A stretch of DNA of 64,000 nt, taken from NCBI GenBank assembly GCA_038532735.1, contig JBCBAC010000007.1:1-64000 (forward strand), written 5' to 3'. A model generated the notes under the pieces. It was not told where the DNA came from. It searched no databases and saw nothing but the letters and a program-made list of their open reading frames with translations. The DNA is from JAHTBL01 sp038532735 (GTDB lineage: Bacteria; Pseudomonadota; Alphaproteobacteria; Rhodobacterales; Rhodobacteraceae). Positions 18,401-26,459 of the stretch are shown here, piece by piece; within the stretch, counting starts at the first letter, position 1, and every line of letters starts with the position of its first letter. The position numbers and the translations under genes are program-made.

Positions 18401-19429
18401 ATGATCCGACCCCTCTTTGCGACCCTCATCCTTTTCGCCCTTGCAGGCTGCATTTTCGGCGATGACACGCCCGACGTTCTGCGCTTTTCGGGGGAGACGA
18501 TGGGGACGACATACAATGTGACCGTGGTCGATCCGCCCGAGGGGCTGGATGAGGCGGCGGTGCAAGAGGCGATTACGGCGACGTTGGAGGGGGTCAATTC
18601 CTCTATGTCGAACTGGGATCCGCAGTCGGAGGTGTCGCGGTTCAACTCGTCGGCCGCGCTGGAGCCTGTGCCGATGTCAGAGCCTTTCGCGACTGTTATG
18701 GCGCTATCCAATGACATTCATGACGCGAGCGGCGCGCGGTTTGACGTCACGCTGGCCCCGCTGATTGAGCTATGGGGCTTTGGCACGCGCACCCCGGAAG
18801 ACGCCGTGCCGCCTCCTGGGGATATCAACGCAGCGCTTGATCTGGTCGGGCAGCGCGATGTTTTGCGGATGGAAGGCGACGCGTTGGTCAAGACCGCAGA
18901 GGGCGTGTCAGTGAATTTATCCGCGATTGCAAAAGGATACGGCGTCGACGCTGTGGCGCAAACCCTGTCGGATGCAGGCGTGAGCCGGTATCTGGTCGAG
19001 ATTGGCGGCGATTTGGTGACACGCGGCTTGAATGCAGAGGACGAGCCTTGGGCCATCGGTATTGAACGGCCCGATGTGGCGGGCCGCGTGGTCGAGCTGA
19101 TCGTGCCCGTGTCGGGCTACGGGCTGGCCAGTTCTGGCGATTACCGCAATTATTTCGAGGCGGACGGTCAGCGGTATTCGCATATTCTGGACCCGACGAC
19201 CGGGCGGCCTGTTACGCATAGCACCGCATCGGTCACGGTTTTGGCCGAGAATGCGACGCTGGCGGATGGCTGGGCCACCGCGCTTTTGGTAGCGGGTGCC
19301 GAGGTCGGGTTGCCACTTGCAGAGGCGGAAGGGCTGGCAGTCTTGTTCATCAACCGCGAAGACGGCGCTTTTGTCACATCCGCCAGCCGTGCCTTTTCAG
19401 AGCTGATCGGCGATACTACGTCCGACTAG
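18401..19429 (+). CDS. apbE: FAD:protein FMN transferase
   Basis: Transfers FMN from FAD to the threonines of NqrB and NqrC, in the periplasm. 342 residues with a lipoprotein signal (LFALAGC, Cys at about residue 17), the MGTTYNV motif near residue 36, and the family's ISPYLV-like core seen as SRYLVEIGGDLVTRG. The start at 18401 gives a complete lipobox; the frame is open much further upstream, but that part is the shadow of nqrA. Probably cotranscribed with nqrM, 17 bases downstream. Confidence 0.95.
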   Translation: MIRPLFATLILFALAGCIFGDDTPDVLRFSGETMGTTYNVTVVDPPEGLDEAAVQEAITATLEGVNSSMSNWDPQSEVSRFNSSAALEPVPMSEPFATVMALSNDIHDASGARFDVTLAPLIELWGFGTRTPEDAVPPPGDINAALDLVGQRDVLRMEGDALVKTAEGVSVNLSAIAKGYGVDAVAQTLSDAGVSRYLVEIGGDLVTRGLNAEDEPWAIGIERPDVAGRVVELIVPVSGYGLASSGDYRNYFEADGQRYSHILDPTTGRPVTHSTASVTVLAENATLADGWATALLVAGAEVGLPLAEAEGLAVLFINREDGAFVTSASRAFSELIGDTTSD

Positions 19430-19446
19430 TCAGCCAAGAGTCCGCC

Positions 19447-19689
19447 ATGGAAACCTTCATTCTTGCCTTTGTCTTTTTGCTTCTGATTGTCGTCGGCATG
19501 GCAATCGGCGCGATTGTCATGGGAAAGACGATCAAGGGCAGCTGTGGTGGCCTGAATGCGGTGGCAGGGGCCGACAAGTGCCTTGTCTGCAAAAAGCCCG
19601 TTGATCCGGACAGCCCCTTGCGCGACCGGCTGCAATGCAAGCGCGCGCGCAAGATGGTGGAGCAGATGGAGCGCGAAGCAAACGCCTGA
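19447..19689 (+). CDS. nqrM: Na+-NQR maturation protein NqrM
   Basis: 80 residues (DUF539). An N-terminal membrane helix (about 3-27) is followed by a cysteine-rich tail: KGSCGGL, DKCLVCKK and a final Cys in RLQCKRA. NqrM is needed to insert iron at the cysteines between NqrD and NqrE, so apbE and nqrM together form a maturation unit beside the nqr operon. Confidence 0.93.
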   Translation: METFILAFVFLLLIVVGMAIGAIVMGKTIKGSCGGLNAVAGADKCLVCKKPVDPDSPLRDRLQCKRARKMVEQMEREANA

Positions 19690-19710
19690 CGCATTGCGTT
19701 ACGCCCACGA

Positions 19711-19747
19711 AAAAGCCCCCCGAAGCAGACGCTTCGAGGGGCTTTTC
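19711..19747. terminator. Terminator between nqrM and the repeat peptide gene
   Basis: AAAAGCCCC...CGAAGC-AGAC-GCTTCG...GGGGCTTTT makes a strong stem with A/T flanks on both sides, suiting both convergent genes. Confidence 0.85.
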
Positions 19748-19764
19748 GTTTTAAGCGCTGGGGC

Positions 19765-20037
19765 TTAGTGGCGTGCGCTGATCTCAGCGGGGGAGGTCAC
19801 GCCCAGTTTTGCCAAGGCATCAAGGTTTTGGGTCGAGATGACGTCGCCCGACGCATCTCCCATGCCTGCGATCTCTGCGGGGGAGGTTTTACCCAGATCG
19901 TCCGACGCCGTGAAGGTCGCGTCGAAGTTGTTCATGGAGGCCAGTTCGGCCGGGGAAGTCACGCCCAGATCCGATGCTGCGAAGGCAGGAGCTGCGGCGC
20001 CGAATGCGATGGCTGCGATAAGTGCGATACGTGTCAT
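19765..20037 (-). CDS. Small secreted protein with three LGxTSPAE repeats
   Basis: 90 residues, no family recognised. The signal peptide ends at APAFA (residue 20). The mature part of about 70 residues contains three spaced copies of the octamer LG-x-TSPAE (LGVTSPAEL, LGKTSPAEI, LGVTSPAEI) separated by polar linkers, and has no cysteine. The regular repeat spacing suggests a small periplasmic or exported peptide with repeated binding units; the function is unknown. It ends towards nqrM, with a shared terminator. Confidence 0.75.
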   Translation of the reverse strand: MTRIALIAAIAFGAAAPAFAASDLGVTSPAELASMNNFDATFTASDDLGKTSPAEIAGMGDASGDVISTQNLDALAKLGVTSPAEISARH

Positions 20038-20223
20038 GGTTTTATTCCTTTAGTCATGTTGCGTTGTGTGTGTCTGGAAGTTTGCGCTTCCGATGACAGA
20101 CAAATGGCGCATGACCCTAGGTAAGAAAACGCGCAGGATGATCGTGTGTATTGTGCGCAAACGCACATCACAACGTCGATAATCAGATGTGAGTTACTCT
20201 GCTCACGCTGGTGTGAGCGCGCG

Positions 20224-20415
20224 TTACCCGAACTGCAATGGCACAAAGGCCAGAACCGAGAAGGACACAAGCACCGGGATCGCATAGAGCCAACCGCGCA
20301 GAACCCAGCCCTCTTCCTGGGCTTTCCAGTTTTGCCGAAACCCCCGCCCGCAAAAGACGAGGACGACGAAAAGGACTGTTGCGGTGAGCGGTGTCAGGAC
20401 CAGCCCGTCAAACAT
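20224..20415 (-). CDS. Small two-helix membrane protein, unknown
   Basis: 63 residues with two hydrophobic segments (about 7-25 and 41-60) split by a short basic/aromatic loop RGFRQNWKAQEEGW. No family recognised. It starts 6 bases after the stop of the CBS gene on the same strand, so it is probably cotranscribed; the gene is supported by that spacing and by the clean hydrophobic pattern. Confidence 0.6.
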   Translation of the reverse strand: MFDGLVLTPLTATVLFVVLVFCGRGFRQNWKAQEEGWVLRGWLYAIPVLVSFSVLAFVPLQFG

Positions 20416-20421
20416 GAATGT

Positions 20422-20946
20422 TTAGCCTACGATCATCTGGCGCATGCGCAGCGCGTCATACTCCAATTCAATGAGGCGATGTTTGACGACATCCCGGATC
20501 GAGATCAACCCGGCCATCGCGCCGTCGTCGATCACGGGCATATGGCGAAAATTGCCGTCCGTCATCGCCTGCATCACGGCGATTAGAGGATCAGCAGGCG
20601 CGCAGGTCACCGGGTCGGCGGTCATGACGTCACCTACAGACGTTTCCATCCCGGTGGCGCCCTGTTCGGACAGGTGCCGCACAACGTCACGCTCTGACAG
20701 AATGCCTTTAAGAACGCCATCATCGACCACAAGGACAGAGCCAATGCGGTTTTGCCCCATCATGTCCATCGCCTCACGCAGCGCAGCAGTCGTTGCGATT
20801 TGCACGATACCGCCCCCCTTTTCCGCCAGAATGGTGGCGATGCTGGCACCCGATGCATTGCCGCGCAGATTGGATGCTGCCGATTGCGATTGGCTTTTCT
20901 GGGCCTGCGAGTCTTGCTCGGTTCGGCCCTGATAAGATGACGGCAT
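20422..20946 (-). CDS. CBS-domain pair protein
   Basis: 174 residues: a polar glutamine/serine-rich N-terminus (about 1-40) and two CBS domains (about 45-105 and 110-165) that normally bind adenosyl nucleotides. Visible marks are NRIGSVLVVDDGVLKGILSE and GNFRHMPVIDDGAMAGLISI. The start at 20946 is fixed by GGGAGG 8 bases ahead. No catalytic domain is attached, so it is a stand-alone energy or ligand sensor of unknown partner. Confidence 0.88.
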   Translation of the reverse strand: MPSSYQGRTEQDSQAQKSQSQSAASNLRGNASGASIATILAEKGGGIVQIATTAALREAMDMMGQNRIGSVLVVDDGVLKGILSERDVVRHLSEQGATGMETSVGDVMTADPVTCAPADPLIAVMQAMTDGNFRHMPVIDDGAMAGLISIRDVVKHRLIELEYDALRMRQMIVG

Positions 20947-21024
20947 CGCGTGTCCTCCCTTGATGAGTCGCCCCCCAAGGTAGGACCGCATCGGCCCTTT
21001 AGGCAAGCACCGCGGTGCCGCGCC

Positions 21025-22329
21025 TTATTCGGCGCTTAGATCAAAGCGCTCTTCAGGGAAGAATTTGGCCAGCCGGATATCGGCGGTGCGGGCGTGGCCT
21101 TCCATGCCTTCCAGACGCGAAATGCGGGCGGTGGCTTCGGCCACGGGCTTGGCCGCCTCGCGGGTGGAGCGCTGCCATGTGACCGTCTTCATGAACTTGT
21201 GCACCGACAAACCACCCGTATAGCGCGCGGCACCAGAGGTGGGCAGCACATGGTTGGTACCAGAGGCTTTGTCGCCAAAGGCCACGGTCGTTTCCTCGCC
21301 CAGAAAGAGCGAGCCATAGGCATTCAGGTTGTCGAGATACCAATCCAGATCGCGGCAAAGCACGGTCAAATGCTCAGGCGCGTATTGGTTGGCCATTTGC
21401 ACCATCTCCTCGCGGGTTTCGCACAGGATCACCTCTGCATAGTCGCGCCACGCAGCGGTGGCGTTGTCGCGGTTCAGGTCAGGCAGATCGGCGATGGCGT
21501 TGGGCACTTCCGCCATCACGGCATCGGCGAGCGCCTGGGTGTCGGTAACGAGCCAAACGGGGGAGTTATAGCCGTGCTCGGCCTGCCCGACGAGGTCCCA
21601 GGCGACGATCTTGGGATCGGCATCGCTGTCGGCGATAACCATCGAATCTGTCGGGCCTGCGAACATGTCGATGCCCACTTGGCCGTAGAGGATGCGCTTG
21701 GCTTCGGCCACGTATTGATTTCCGGGACCGACGAGGATGTCGGCTTTGGGCAGACCGAAGAGGCCATTGGCCATGGCGGCCACGCCTTGCACTCCGCCCA
21801 TATTCAGGATGCGATCAGCGCCGCAAAGGTCCATCGCATAGAGGATCGCCGGGTGAATGCCTTCGCCCTTCTTGGGCGGGGAACAGGCGGCGATATGGGT
21901 GACGCCCGCGACTTTGGCAGTGGTCACGGTCATGATCGCGCTCGCGATATGAGCGTAGCGGCCACCGGGCACGTAGCAGCCCGCGGCAGAGACCGGGATT
22001 TGCTTTTGACCCGCGATGAGGCCGGGCAGCACTTCGGTCTGGAAATCATCGGTGGAGGCTTTCTGCGCCTCGGCAAACCGCTTGATATTGGCGTGGGCGA
22101 ACTGGATGTCTTTCTTCAGCTGCTCAGGCACTTTGGCGGTGGCTTCGGCCAGTTGCTCGGGCGTCACGAATGTCTGGCCGTCCCACCCGTCGAGCTTGAG
22201 GTTATAGTCGACCGCTGCGTCATCGCCGCCCTCGGCAATGGTGTTCAGCATCGCCTCCACCCGGTCGCGCACGTCCTCGTGGCCGGATTTCGAGGTGGAG
22301 GTGGCCTTTTTCAGATAAGTCACAGTCAT
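21025..22329 (-). CDS. Histidinol-dehydrogenase-family enzyme, probably sulfopropanediol 3-dehydrogenase (HpsN-like)
   Basis: 434 residues of the HisD fold, zinc- and NAD-dependent, with the catalytic pair in APEHLTV near residue 320. Several stretches look like the roseobacter HpsN branch rather than biosynthetic HisD: CYVPGGRYAHIASAIMTV, GFG-type LFGLPKADILVGPGNQYV, and the C-terminal ATARISRLEGMEGHARTAD. HpsN oxidises 2,3-dihydroxypropane-1-sulfonate to sulfolactate. The neighbours (racemase, cysteate sulfo-lyase) support a C3-sulfonate role. A true histidine enzyme is the alternative; no his genes are nearby. Confidence 0.75.
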   Translation of the reverse strand: MTVTYLKKATSTSKSGHEDVRDRVEAMLNTIAEGGDDAAVDYNLKLDGWDGQTFVTPEQLAEATAKVPEQLKKDIQFAHANIKRFAEAQKASTDDFQTEVLPGLIAGQKQIPVSAAGCYVPGGRYAHIASAIMTVTTAKVAGVTHIAACSPPKKGEGIHPAILYAMDLCGADRILNMGGVQGVAAMANGLFGLPKADILVGPGNQYVAEAKRILYGQVGIDMFAGPTDSMVIADSDADPKIVAWDLVGQAEHGYNSPVWLVTDTQALADAVMAEVPNAIADLPDLNRDNATAAWRDYAEVILCETREEMVQMANQYAPEHLTVLCRDLDWYLDNLNAYGSLFLGEETTVAFGDKASGTNHVLPTSGAARYTGGLSVHKFMKTVTWQRSTREAAKPVAEATARISRLEGMEGHARTADIRLAKFFPEERFDLSAE

Positions 22330-22334
22330 AAACG

Positions 22335-22997
22335 TCAGCCTTTGATTGAGAACGCGACAATGGCGTCGGTGAGAATATCAAGCGTGTCGATGCGGGGCGC
22401 TGCGATTTCGTCAGCGATCAGCGAGAATTCGGTGCAGGCGATGACCTGTGTGTCAGCACCTTGGGCTTTGAGGTCTTCGGAGGCGGCTTTGAGCGCCGCG
22501 CGGGCTTTGGCGGTGGGGCCGCTGGCCTTGATATCACGGATCGCCGCCAAAAGCGCGTCCGGATCGCTGGGATAAAGCGCGCCGGGCATTGCTTTTTCGA
22601 ATACGCCTACGCGTTGCAGCGCGGGGGAGCCGAGGATGCCGGGACGGCCCTTAACGGCTGCGCCGCTGAGGTTGATCATATGAAGAAACGGGATATCGAC
22701 GGCCTCTGCGATCTGATCTGCGTAGTGATGCGCGGTGTTGCAGGGCATGGCGAGGGCCTCCGCCCCTGCGGCTTGCAGGTCTCGCGCGGTTTTGATGAGA
22801 ACGGGGAGCGGATCCTCCCCCTGCCCTTCGATCAGCGACGCGATGCGCGAGGGCACTTGCGTGTTTTGCGCGACGATCATCGGAACATGGCCCGCATCGT
22901 CAGAGGCAGGCGTGGCGCGGATGACCCGCGCCATCAGGTCGACTGTGGCCGCCGGCCCCATGCCACCTAGAACGCCTATGACGCACGGTGTGCTCAC
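22335..22997 (-). CDS. Aspartate/glutamate racemase-family protein
   Basis: 220 residues with the two opposed catalytic cysteines of PLP-independent amino acid racemases: C86 in MPCNTAH and C188 in ACTEFS. The N-terminal GGMGPAATVDL is typical of the family. It overlaps the upstream cuyA by 4 bases and is followed after 5 bases by the dehydrogenase gene. In this setting interconversion of D- and L-cysteate is an attractive role, because CuyA acts on the L form, but that is inference; aspartate racemase is the default reading. Confidence 0.85.
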   Translation of the reverse strand: MSTPCVIGVLGGMGPAATVDLMARVIRATPASDDAGHVPMIVAQNTQVPSRIASLIEGQGEDPLPVLIKTARDLQAAGAEALAMPCNTAHHYADQIAEAVDIPFLHMINLSGAAVKGRPGILGSPALQRVGVFEKAMPGALYPSDPDALLAAIRDIKASGPTAKARAALKAASEDLKAQGADTQVIACTEFSLIADEIAAPRIDTLDILTDAIVAFSIKG

Positions 22998-23995
22998 TTG
23001 AAGTCGAAGGCCGATGTGTAGCCGAAGAGGCCCGCAGCACCGCCGGTGTGCAAAAAGACGATACGCTCACCTTTCTTGAAGTGGCCCTTGCGGCAGCTGT
23101 CGATCAGGCCAGCCGCGCCTTTGCCGGAATAGACCGGGTCGAGCAGAATGCCTTCGAGCTGGGCGAACATCTCGATCGCTTCAATCGTGTCAGCGCGGGG
23201 GATGCCGTAGCCTTCGCCGACATAATCGGTGTTGGCGACCACGTCTTCACGCTTCACGACGCCCGCCGCGCCAATCTTTTCGGCGGTTTTGACAGCAAGG
23301 TTAAAGACGTTTTCTTCCTGCTTGTCCTTGGGCGCGCGGACGCCATAGCCCAGAAGCGGGATGTTGGCGTTCATCGCCTTGATGCCGGTGATCAAGCCCG
23401 CTTGGGTCCCTGCGCTGCCCGTCGCGTGGACCAGATGGTCGATGACGAGGGAGCGGTCATTGGCCTGCGCGATCAGCTCAAACGCACAGTTCACGTAGCC
23501 CAGCGCCCCGGTGGCGTTGGAGCCACCGCCGGGGATCGTGTAAACCTTCTTGCCGTCCTTGCGCATCGCATGTGCGACTTCTTCCATCTTGGCGTTCATG
23601 TCGATGCCGCCGGGATGCTTCTCGCGGGTCGCGCCGTGCAGATCATCGAGAAAGACGTTGCCGGATTCGTTGTAGTTGGGATCGTTGGAACCTGTGCGAT
23701 CCTCCAGCAGGATATGGCACTTCATGCCCATCTTTGCCGCAAAGGCTGCCGTCTGGCGGGCATGGTTGGACTGGGTGGCCCCTTGGGTCATCACCATATC
23801 CGCGCCGGACGCTTCGGCATCCGCCATCAGAAACTCCAGCTTGCGGGTCTTGTTGCCACCCGTGGAAAGCCCAGTGCAGTCGTCGCGTTTGATCCAGATT
23901 TCCGGTCCGCCCAGCTCGGCGCTGAGCCGCTCCATCTTCTCCAACGGCGTGGGCAGATGTGCAAAATGCTTACGAGGGAAGCGGGCCAGATGCAT
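22994..23995 (-). CDS. cuyA: L-cysteate sulfo-lyase
   Basis: PLP enzyme that splits L-cysteate into pyruvate, ammonia and sulfite. 333 residues of the ACC deaminase/D-cysteine desulfhydrase fold with the PLP lysine K49 in TGGNKTRKLE, the QSNHARQTA substrate loop and the C-terminal FLHTGGAAGLF. Length and motifs match CuyA of Ruegeria pomeroyi. First gene of the operon; the sulfite exporter CuyZ is not next to it. D-cysteine desulfhydrase is the closest alternative. Confidence 0.85.
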   Translation of the reverse strand: MHLARFPRKHFAHLPTPLEKMERLSAELGGPEIWIKRDDCTGLSTGGNKTRKLEFLMADAEASGADMVMTQGATQSNHARQTAAFAAKMGMKCHILLEDRTGSNDPNYNESGNVFLDDLHGATREKHPGGIDMNAKMEEVAHAMRKDGKKVYTIPGGGSNATGALGYVNCAFELIAQANDRSLVIDHLVHATGSAGTQAGLITGIKAMNANIPLLGYGVRAPKDKQEENVFNLAVKTAEKIGAAGVVKREDVVANTDYVGEGYGIPRADTIEAIEMFAQLEGILLDPVYSGKGAAGLIDSCRKGHFKKGERIVFLHTGGAAGLFGYTSAFDFK

Positions 23996-24066
23996 GGGGT
24001 GAGTCCTTTATGGATTATGCGATAAGTGAGTGTTACAGAGGGCCGAAGAAGGTGCAAATGCATATT

Positions 24067-24085
24067 TTGCGTGCATATAGTGCAA
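24067..24085. promoter_or_regulatory. Candidate LysR-type operator between cuyA and its regulator
   Basis: TTGC-N11-GCAA encloses TGCA-TATAG-TGCA (24072-24084), a symmetric T-N11-A box as bound by LysR-type regulators. It lies 23 bases before the LysR ATG, in the 112-base divergent gap. Further TGCA repeats lie at 24053-24062 and 24089-24093. Confidence 0.55.
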
Positions 24086-24107
24086 GATATGCAAGTTAGG
24101 AGCAATC

Positions 24108-24965
24108 ATGCGACTCGAATGGCTGGAAGACATTCTGGCGGTGGTGGACACCGGTTCGCTGTCAGAGGCAGCAGAGCGGCGCAACCTCACGCAATCCGCC
24201 TTCTCGCGCCGCGTGCGCATGATCGAAGAACATGTGGGCGTGCCGCTTTTTGACCGAGCCCGCAAGCCGGTGCAACTGACGCCCGCGACCGCCGCGCAGG
24301 AAGAAACTATCCGCGCGTTGGCCGCGGATTTGCGTGGGCTCGTCAATGAATTGCGCAGCCAGACTGCGACCGCACAGAACAGGATCGTGATTGCGAGCCA
24401 GCATGCGATTGCGACGTCGCTCGCCCCGCGCATCGTGCAAGATCTGGTCGCCCATGACGGGCTGACGGTGCGGCTGCGATCTGCCAATCTGGATGCGTGC
24501 TACGGGATGCTCATCTCGCGCGAGGCGGATGTGACGATTGCCTATCGTACGGCGCGAGATCGTGCGCCGGGGCGTGAAGGGTTCTTTGAGATGCTGGATC
24601 TGGGCCATGACAGCCTGATCCCCGTTTGCGCGCCGCGCCTGCCGATGGGGGGCATGCTGCCGGTGATCGCGTATCCGGCAGATGCTTATCTTGGGACGCT
24701 GACAGAGCGGGATCTTAAGCTGGACCGTCCGTTTGAACGACGCGCGGAGACGGCTCTGACCACATCTGTGCTGGAGCTGGCTAAGGCCGGAGTTGGCGTG
24801 GGTTGGGTCCCGCGCTCCCTCGCGGCAGGGAGTTTGAAATCGGGCGATCTGATGCAGCCGGACTTGCCGAGCGTGCCGCTGAGCATCGTCGCGGTGCGCC
24901 TTGCGGGCCCCCATGCCCGGGCAGAGAACCGCGCGTGGGCGCGGCTGCCGGAGATTATGGGGTGA
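24108..24965 (+). CDS. LysR-family regulator, probably of the sulfonate operon
   Basis: 285 residues: an N-terminal winged helix (about 1-60, SLSEAAERRNLTQSAFSRRVRMIE) and a ligand-binding domain. Divergent from cuyA across a gap with a T-N11-A palindrome, the classic layout for a LysR activator of the neighbouring operon that also represses itself. AGGAG lies 5 bases before the ATG. The inducer is unknown; cysteate or sulfopyruvate would fit. Confidence 0.88.
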   Translation: MRLEWLEDILAVVDTGSLSEAAERRNLTQSAFSRRVRMIEEHVGVPLFDRARKPVQLTPATAAQEETIRALAADLRGLVNELRSQTATAQNRIVIASQHAIATSLAPRIVQDLVAHDGLTVRLRSANLDACYGMLISREADVTIAYRTARDRAPGREGFFEMLDLGHDSLIPVCAPRLPMGGMLPVIAYPADAYLGTLTERDLKLDRPFERRAETALTTSVLELAKAGVGVGWVPRSLAAGSLKSGDLMQPDLPSVPLSIVAVRLAGPHARAENRAWARLPEIMG

Positions 24966-24972
24966 GGTTGCG

Positions 24973-24993
24973 GCCCCGGATCAAATCCGGGGC
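24973..24993. terminator. Terminator-like palindrome between convergent genes
   Basis: GCCCCGGAT-CAA-ATCCGGGGC is a perfect 9-base stem with a 3-base loop. A degenerate partial copy (GATCAGGTCCGGGGC) follows at 25004-25018. It separates the LysR gene from the aminotransferase, which ends facing it. Confidence 0.65.
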
Positions 24994-25032
24994 GTGGGTC
25001 AAGGATCAGGTCCGGGGCGTGGTTAAAGGGCT

Positions 25033-26358
25033 TCAGTGGACCTGCGGCAGGTCATCCAGCGTTTTGCGGAACTTGCTGATGATCTCGTCGATATGGGATT
25101 TCTCGGAGATGAACATCGGCGCGACGATGCCGTTATTGCCGGTGAACTTGATGTGCAGGCCTTTCCAGAACATCTCTGTCTGGGCGCGCACACCAAGGGA
25201 GCCGTGTTCGGGGTGCTGGTGGATTTCGACACCCGCCATCATGCCGATGGATCGCACGTCTTTGACCATTGGGTGATCGCCCAGCGAGTGCACGGCTTCG
25301 GCAAAGTACGGCGCCATTTCCTTAGCGCGGTCAAAGAGGCCCTCCTCACGGTAGATGGCGAGGCTGGCGAGACCGGCGGCGCATGCGGCTGGGTGGCCCG
25401 AGTAGGTGTAGCCATGAAAGAGCTCGATCCCGCCCATCGCGGAGGCGTCGGTCACGGTCTCGTAAATGTCGTCGCGCACGGCCACCGCGCCCATCGGGAT
25501 GGAGCCGTTGGTGAGCGCTTTGGCCATCGTGATGATGTCAGGCGTGACGCCGAATGCATCGGCAGAGAAGTTGCCGCCCACGCGACCGAAGCCGCAGATC
25601 ACATCATCAAAAACCAGAAGGATATTGTTGGCATCGCAGATCTCGCGGATGCGCTGCAGGTAGCCATGGGGCGGCGGCAGGGTGCCGGTGGAGCCTGCCA
25701 CGGGTTCGATGAACACAGCGCCGATGGTCTCTCCACCGAAGTTGTCGATGGCGCGCTGCAGGTCCTCGGCGCGGTCGGCGCCGGTGGTGCGCTGGCCGGG
25801 GGTGTAAAGCTCTTCCTCGGTCCAGGTGTGGCGCATATGCACGATATTGGGCATCACGCAGGGGAAGGCCCGGCGGTTGTTGACGAGGCCCGACAGGCTG
25901 ACGCCGCCGATATTCACGCCGTGATAGGCACGCTCGCGGCTGATGAAGCGCGGACGGTTCTCGCCTTTGGCGTGGTGGTAAGCCATGACGATCTTGAGGG
26001 CCGTATCAATCGCCTCTGAGCCCGAATTCACGAAGAAAACGTGGTTAATTTCTTCAGGTGTCAGGCGGCAGACCTCTTCGGCCAGCTCGAATGACAGAGG
26101 GTGGTTTGTCGAGAAGGGCGACACAAAGGTGAGGTCTTGGAGGGCTGTGTGCACCGCCTCGATGATCTTGGGGTGGCAGTGACCGGCGGGCGAACAGAAC
26201 AGGCCCGATGAGCCGTCGATGACGGTTCCGCCCTTGTGATCCTGCATGTAGACGCCGTTGGCTTTGACGACCAAACGGGGGTCTTTCTTGAAGCCACGGT
26301 TGTCCGTGAACGGAATCCAGAATTCTTCGAGCGAGTTATTCTTTGCATCAAGCGCCAT
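25033..26358 (-). CDS. Omega-amino acid:pyruvate aminotransferase family (class III)
   Basis: 441 residues, fold-type I PLP enzyme. Seen are FWIPFTDNRGFK at the N-terminus, as in beta-alanine:pyruvate transaminases, the VNSGSEA cofactor loop, LLVFDDVICGFGR, and the PLP lysine in MAKALTNGS. It should move the amino group of an omega-amino acid such as beta-alanine, or of taurine, to pyruvate. Divergent from a MocR regulator at 26460, which probably controls it. The exact substrate cannot be read from the sequence. Confidence 0.88.
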   Translation of the reverse strand: MALDAKNNSLEEFWIPFTDNRGFKKDPRLVVKANGVYMQDHKGGTVIDGSSGLFCSPAGHCHPKIIEAVHTALQDLTFVSPFSTNHPLSFELAEEVCRLTPEEINHVFFVNSGSEAIDTALKIVMAYHHAKGENRPRFISRERAYHGVNIGGVSLSGLVNNRRAFPCVMPNIVHMRHTWTEEELYTPGQRTTGADRAEDLQRAIDNFGGETIGAVFIEPVAGSTGTLPPPHGYLQRIREICDANNILLVFDDVICGFGRVGGNFSADAFGVTPDIITMAKALTNGSIPMGAVAVRDDIYETVTDASAMGGIELFHGYTYSGHPAACAAGLASLAIYREEGLFDRAKEMAPYFAEAVHSLGDHPMVKDVRSIGMMAGVEIHQHPEHGSLGVRAQTEMFWKGLHIKFTGNNGIVAPMFISEKSHIDEIISKFRKTLDDLPQVH

Positions 26359-26459
26359 GGTTCATCTCCCAACCGTGAGTCTTCGCGACATGTATTGCTA
26401 GCGTTGACGCTCTCTTTTCATTATATCCAGTCGATATTCTGAAATAAGGCCAGTTCGCG

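Noticed and set aside
21025..22329. Plain annotation as biosynthetic histidinol dehydrogenase
   Set aside because: Internal stretches and the cuyA/racemase operon fit HpsN-type sulfopropanediol dehydrogenase better, and no other his gene is nearby; kept only as the alternative.
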